Below, piece by piece: positions 58,178-64,000 of a stretch of DNA of 64,000 nt. Positions within the stretch are counted from its first letter, which is position 1. The number at the start of each line of letters is the position of its first letter. Below the pieces are notes generated by a model, which saw nothing but the letters and a program-made list of their open reading frames with translations, did no database searches and was not told the DNA's origin. Source of the DNA: Raphanus sativus (Eukaryota; Streptophyta; Magnoliopsida; Brassicales; Brassicaceae); NCBI RefSeq assembly GCF_000801105.2, contig NC_079519.1, positions 8,864,668 to 8,928,667 on the forward strand, in the 5' to 3' direction. A program made the translations under genes and the position numbers.

Positions 58178-60687
58178 TTAAACCTCCTTGTCATCCGAGC
58201 TCTTCTCAGCTCCCTTGCCAACCAGATCACCCTCCTCAGGAATCTCTTCCTCCATCTCCTTGTCGCCATCTCCAGGGGCGGCTTCGACTGAGGCTGAGTA
58301 AGAACCCACCAATCCCAAATTAAAACTGAACTCTCCAGAAAAAGAGAGATTAAACATATTAACCTCAAAAGTACCTGAACTCTCAGAGAGTTGAGGAAGA
58401 GGGAGCTTGCTGATCGAAAAGTCCGAGACCTGAGCCTTCTCGTATGCAGCAACAGCTTCTGGCATCATAGCCACCAAACGAGTGTACTCATCCTCAGCAC
58501 TTTTAATCTTGCCATCCAGCATGTCTTTCAAGAGCTCAGTGTTGGCTTGAATCTCTTGAGCATGAACCAGGAGATCGACTTCATCCTTCTTCTTGGAGAA
58601 CTTCTCCTTAACAACAACCAGAACTTTGTTGTAAGCATCAACTACCTCCCTCTTTCCTCTCCAGACGGCCAGCCTGACTTCAGCTTCTTTGTTCTTCTGG
58701 CTGCTCTGGGATGAAGCAATCAGCTCTTTGACTTGGTACTCGGCTATCTTCCGAGCGACATCTAAATCCCCAATCTTCCGATTTTTCACCTGGAGGTCAA
58801 TCAACTGGCTCTCGATCGTCCCTTGCTGAGCATCACATTTGGAGCCAAGTCTCTTAACCTCAGCTTGGAGTTCCGAGATCAGAGCCCGAGTCTGGTTGAG
58901 CTCAGCCTTGGTAGCCTTGACTAGATCAGTGACCTGAGCTAATTCCTCAGCACTGGGGGCATTGTGCGCAGCATCCTCGAACTTCAATTGGGTCCTGTTG
59001 ATAGCCCCAGCCAGCTACAAAAACAACGATTTAGTGAATATCACCCAAAAAGAACTAAGCTAATAGGATGAAATAAAATTCATACCTGACCCATGTGATG
59101 GGAAGTGTCAACATACTCCTCTTTGTTGGAGAGGTTAGCGATGGAGGGGAGAGCACATCCAGTTCTCTTCATATGCCTCATTAACGTAGCTAAACCCCAT
59201 GAGTCGTCCAAGACTGACCCAGGCTTCGAATGAGCAAAGTTCCAGCCAACGGTTCCCCCCTAGAAGAGGAGGAGGAAGACCTCGAGGGTCTGTCAACTTG
59301 TTATGTCCGAGACCTCTTGCTCCTCGGAGGCTCAAGCTCTGAGGGATCCCTCGCCATCTGAGGATCAGTTTCCGTCATTGGAACCTCGGAGGGAAGACCA
59401 ACTTCCTGAACTTTGGGCTCTGAAGAACCAACACCTTTAGCAGGAGCAGAGCCTCCCTCGTCAAGGGCTTCCTTCACAGAGTCAAGGAAGGATCCTCTTT
59501 GGTTCTTGTCGCTTCCTCTAGAGGAGCTAGCAGCCTTGGTCGATCTACCCCTGGAACGGAAGGAGGGCTGAATAGGCATCTTTTGTGACTGAGTCTTCTC
59601 AGAAGTACTTGCTCCGGACGAAACTTCGAATACCGAATCACCTTCAGAGACTGAATCATAAAGAGAATTGTCAATCTCATAAGACAAATTCAAACAGTAA
59701 AAAGAAAAAAAAAACAGAAATCAATAATGGAAGGTTACCTTCTAAACCGGCAACCATCACTGAATCAGGGAAGGACGCCTTGTATCGTTCAGGAAACCTA
59801 GCTGACCCAACTCTCGAAGTGGTATAAGCTCCCCAAGTGTTAGGGCTGTGCTGCAGCTTCCTGTAAAGAGCTCTGGGGAGTTTACTGGACAACTTCATAG
59901 GGTCCTCAACTTCTGCAAAAAGGAGTCAAAAGACAATTAGCACATCACGATAAGCAAAAAAAAGACATGCAAACATATCCCTAAAATCCTAACGAGAAAT
60001 GTCAGACCAAGAGGTCCTGAGGTCTCGGCCTACAGGAACCGTCGAGGGGTCAATCTTGACATAAAAGTACTTCTTCCGCCAGTCATCATCACTGGCCGTG
60101 AACTTGAAGATGCCTAGCCCTGGACGATAGGGGAGGTAGTAGGTACCGCTTCCGCCATCCTTGGAAGTACTCTCCTTTATAGAGAAGAGACTCATTAGCT
60201 CAGTCAACCCCACGATAACTCCTTCCTCCTTGGCCCTAGTGATGAACCCGTTTATCACTCGGATAACCGATGGACAGAGTTGAGAAAGGGCCAGCTGGTA
60301 ATGATCTAGGAGATCTAGCAAGAGAATGGGGAGAGGGAATCTAAGATGACACTTAGAGATATATTTCTCATGAATGCAAAACTAACCCTCCGGAACGGTT
60401 TCGGGGGTTTCATCTTCGGTGCAAGCTCTAGCTAGGTCACTCTTGCCGTGGGCTTGAACAGCAAGATTGACGACGTCTTGACTCTTCAAGAGCAAAGGGA
60501 AGTGAGGTCCAGAGGAGGCGCTCTTGCCACCTTTCTTCTTCATCCTCTTGACTCTCGCTTCGATCGAGTCTTTAACCTTCTTCTTCTTGGCTTCTGTCAT
60601 CTTTTCACCGGCTTCCCGCTTGACCTTCATAATGCGGGCACCGGAGGCTGAGATTTGAACCTCGCCGGAACCTTCTTTTTGACTCAT
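58178..60687 (-). pseudogene. Antisense multi-exon ORF of the Tat element (copy B)
   Basis: Same structure as 33547-36049, including the TAG at 60382-60384. Here the Ser-rich segment is longer: an extra 7 bp near 59425 keeps a 130-codon frame (59301-59693, ending PPRSKRSRT), whereas copy A is frameshifted. Copy B probably shows the ancestral state. Confidence 0.75.
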
Positions 60688-61119
60688 GATAGTAAAAGGA
60701 AAGGAAAATAGGAAGCAAAAGAGAGGAATCGGACTAAGACGAAATCTCAGAGAGAGTTAAGAATGAAGAACTAGTTCGATCAAGAAACGGATAAAAAAAT
60801 ATAACAAAGCGCAGTAAAATAAAGGAAAGAGGAGAATTACCTTGGAAACCGTCGAGAGGCGTGGAGGAAGTGGAGAGACAAGCAGTTAATTCTCTCAGCT
60901 TTATATCCCATCACGTCTCGAAAATCGGAAACCACATTTCAAACTCTCTTTAATCTGAGTCATCGATTTAATTAAAGAAGAATTACAGCCGTCCGATCGA
61001 GCGAAATTATATATGGTTGAGATAGCCCGTAATCATTATCTCAACCATAAGATCTAGGTTGGGGGGCTAGGTCTAGCTCCCGAGAATAACAAAACCTAAT
61101 CTTGAGAGCTAGGGGCAAC

Positions 61120-61663
61120 TGTTGGACCCGAATATGGCCCGATAGCTGAATAAAGAATAACAAAAGACAATAACGGGCCACGACAGGTCCATCACAAATT
61201 CAATCTTTGAGAGGAGCTAAGCTAGAGCCGGAGGCTGAGAACTAAGGACTTTAACCAAAGAGGTCACGGTGAAGAGAAAGCTCACATCATAACAGAAGGA
61301 GCGCAGGGCCCGGTCAAAGGGAAGCTGGTGCGGATTCCTCAATAAACGGAAAAGATCTCGGGAACCAGTTGGCTACGATCAAGCGGGACCTGAGGCTATT
61401 TAAAGAGAAAGCAAATCAAGAAAGGAGATCTATTCAACCCTTATTCATTTTCGTGATTATTCGTATCAACTCTAAAGCATTTTGTTATCTTTGTAATCAT
61501 CAAGAGAAACATCTTTTGTAACCATTCTTTTATCACATTATCAATACAAATCATCATTCATTCTACAAGTTCTTACGGGATTCAGCCCACGATTATCCTT
61601 CCCTAATCCTTTCCTAAACTATAAATCTGACCTAAAATCAGGAGGTGGATTTAATCCCTCACA
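61120..61663 (+). repeat. 3' LTR of Tat element (copy B)
   Basis: Matches 36482-37025. Followed by ATGAT. Confidence 0.95.
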
Positions 61664-62248
61664 ATGATGAGTACAATAGAAATATAAAATACTATTCATT
61701 AATTTGACCGGAGATCTTAGACGGAAATCAAATCTATTTTGTGGATTCGCAACAGTTTAATATATTTATGAAGTCATCAAACGAAGATCGGTCTGTTGTC
61801 TAGAGCAACTCAGTGATGACTATCGTTTTTAGAGAATAGTATGTTTTTATCCAACCTTTTAATCAATTTAAACATTTAATTTGAATGTAAGAATACATGT
61901 TTATAAAACTTATATCCAATAACTTTGATATATAGCCTCTACATTTTTCTCAAACCCATGCAAACTACTGCCGACATAAGGAAAAAATTATAAGTTGAAA
62001 ACGGATCCACATTTTTAGCGATGGACATTTGATTATGAAATTAGGTCTACTTTTCAGTGACATCAGTATGAAAGACTAACTTATCTCTCAAAAGAATTTG
62101 CTTTGATCTTAATAAAGGAGAAATTTTTGAGATTGAAATTTAAGATTTGTAGGTCTATTAATGACCTCATACTGTAGAGAAAAGGATATATATAGAAACA
62201 CTTTTAACTCTTGTTATCAATCATACATATGGAAAAACTTACTATTAT

Positions 62249-64000
62249 TTAAAACAGTATCATTTTTAAGTGATATATATTTAAAATTCTACGTATTCAT
62301 TTGTTTACCAGTTTGTATATCAATCATTGTTCTAATATGTTAGAAAATACTTTGTCTTGATTTTTTTATTTTGTAGTTTTATAATTTAGTTTTTTTTATT
62401 TTCCCCGTCCTGTTAAAAAATGTTTACATCTTAAACACTAAAACTAGATTAAAGTCAAATATTGATATGATAATTAAACTAATGGCAAACTATGATTTGC
62501 AAACTCTTTCTCTGTAAGTTATTTACTAGTACATTTTTTTATCAGGGAGTAAAATCCTAAGGCAGAACGATCAAATTGATGATAACGATCTTTATTTTTT
62601 GACGTCCAACATCTAACGGTTATATAAAAAAATCACATTTAAATATATAATATTTGGCCACACTATTGCGAAATGCAACCCGATTTTCAACAGTCACAGT
62701 TTTAACCAACAACAAATTATTTTTCCATTGACAGTTTAACTTTGAGATTAATGATTTTGACTCGTTATAGGTGATAAGAAAAATATATTAATCTTGTAGT
62801 ATAATGAGTTGCATGAAACTTTCATTATTTTCTTAAATACTTCTAGTATAATATATATAGTTAGTTGGTGATGAAATACTTCCTCATGCAACTTTTTACA
62901 AAAACTTCAATTCAAGTTCTCTGTCAATATCTACCCAAAACTAGTGTCACATATAACTACTAAACTAGTCATATATATAGTGAAGCAAGCTAATCCTTCG
63001 ATGGTTCTTTCCTTTACAACTAAAACCAACGTAAGTTCAATACTTTATAGCTTCAGTATCACAACTTGATGAAAATATCCAATACGTGATAATATTTATT
63101 ATTCAGCAACCAAACAAACCAAAACTTACTAGTACTTAAAACAGTATCATTTTTAAGTGATATATATTTAAAATTCTGCGTATTCATTCGTTTACCAGTT
63201 TTTCTATCAATCATTGTTCTAATGTATTAGAAAATACTTAGTCTTGTTACTTTTATTTTGTAGTTTAATAATTTAGTTTTTTCCCGTCCTCTTAAAAAAT
63301 GTTTACATATTAACCACTGAAACCAGATTAAACTCAAATATTGGTATGATAACTAAACTAATGGCAAACTATTAATTGCAAACTCTTTCTCTGTAAGTGA
63401 TTTACTAGTACAATTTTTTATCAGAGAGTAAAATCCTAAGGCAGAACGGTCAAATTGATAAAAACAATCTTTATTTTTTGACGTCCAACATTTAACGGTT
63501 ATATCAGAAAACATAATCACATTTATATATATTATATTTGGTCATACTATTGCGAAATGTAACCCGATTTCAACAGTCACAGTTTTAACCAACAAAAAGT
63601 TATGTTTCAATTGAAAGTTTAACTTCAAGATTAATGATTTTGACTCGTTATAGGTGATAGGAAAATATATTAATCTTGTAATATAATGAGTTGCATGGAG
63701 CTTTCATTCTTTTCTTAAATACTTCTAGGATAGGATATATAGTTAATTGGTAATGAAACACTTCCTGGTGCATTTTTTACAAACACTTCAATTCATGTTC
63801 TCTGTCAATATCTACCCAAAAGTAGTGTTGCAGATAATATAACTACTAAACTAGTCATATATCGTGAAGCAAGCTAATCCTTCGACGGTTCTTCCCTTTA
63901 CAACTAAAACCATCGCAAGTTCAATACTTTCCATCTTCAGTATCACAACTTGATGACAACATCCAACAAACGATAATTTTTATTATTCAGCAATCAAACA
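62249..64000. repeat. ~887-bp AT-rich tandem repeat, two units (copy B)
   Basis: Units start at about 62249 and 63136. The second is cut by the window end. One substitution against copy A is visible near 63352 (gataactaaac versus gataattaaac). Confidence 0.85.

Larger units (their letters stand above)
50110..61663 (+). mobile_element. Tat-lineage Ty3/gypsy retrotransposon (copy B)
   Basis: Same element and same integration as copy A: ATGAT at 50105-50109 and 61664-61668, LTRs 50110-50653 and 61120-61663, primer site 50655-50673. The 5' and 3' LTRs keep the same mutual differences as in copy A, so it was copied by DNA duplication and not by a second transposition. Confidence 0.95.
43929..64000. 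repeat. Large tandem segmental duplication, copy B (20,072 bp, continues past window)
   Basis: Counterpart of 19291-39362, in the same orientation. The last base of the window corresponds to 39362, so the right boundary of the duplication is not seen. Differences noticed include a one-base deletion at about 53308, a 7-bp insertion near 59425, single substitutions near 54276, 54526, 55737 and 56288, and homopolymer length changes. Confidence 0.97.

Overview
The window looks like nuclear DNA of a flowering plant, most likely a crucifer (Brassica or a relative). This is inferred from the alpha-expansin, IQD, REI1-like and CCDC124-like fragments with plant-style GT-AG introns, the form of the Mutator-like termini, and two plant Ty3/gypsy lineages. 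It is AT-rich and dominated by transposons. I see no bacterial or organellar genes, no tRNA or rRNA genes and no CRISPR. I find no clearly intact conserved housekeeping gene. The best candidate for a functional gene is a small two-exon gene for a basic, glycine-rich protein, present in two copies.

Layout. 1-3489: AT-rich intergenic DNA with three local tandem duplications. 3490-5423: a truncated hAT transposon remnant between 149-bp direct repeats. 5478-10810: a complete, very young Ty3/gypsy element on the minus strand (LTRs 5483-5864 and 10423-10805, target duplication CTAAG) whose gag-pol frame has two TAA stops. 10811-12612: AT-rich DNA. 12614-18165: a probable Pack-MULE carrying intron-containing fragments of at least four host genes (CCDC124-like, REI1/ZNF622-like, IQD, uridine-kinase-like) around a ~2-kb TTTATAA-rich minisatellite. 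18166-43262: unit A of a large tandem duplication. 43263-64000: unit B, cut by the window end.

Each unit carries, in order: part of a foldback MULE-like element; the small basic-protein gene (minus); an alpha-expansin pseudogene (minus); an 11.5-kb Tat-lineage Ty3/gypsy element (plus) with two RNase H domains and a multi-exon antisense ORF; and ~887-bp AT-rich tandem repeats. Between the units, 38692-42482 holds a 2.2-kb tandem repeat that looks like an almost completely deleted third unit. It preserves the empty target site of the foldback element.

The copies allow events to be ordered. The Tat element inserted first (its LTRs differ by about 4%). The foldback element inserted at TTAGAAATA. 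The ~24.6-kb unit was then duplicated very recently (20-kb copies with only about a dozen or so differences that I noticed). Copy-specific changes followed: a 457-bp deletion and probably a LINE insertion in B, a 1-base frameshift in B, and a 7-bp indel. Everything except the small gene appears to be decaying mobile DNA or pseudogene.
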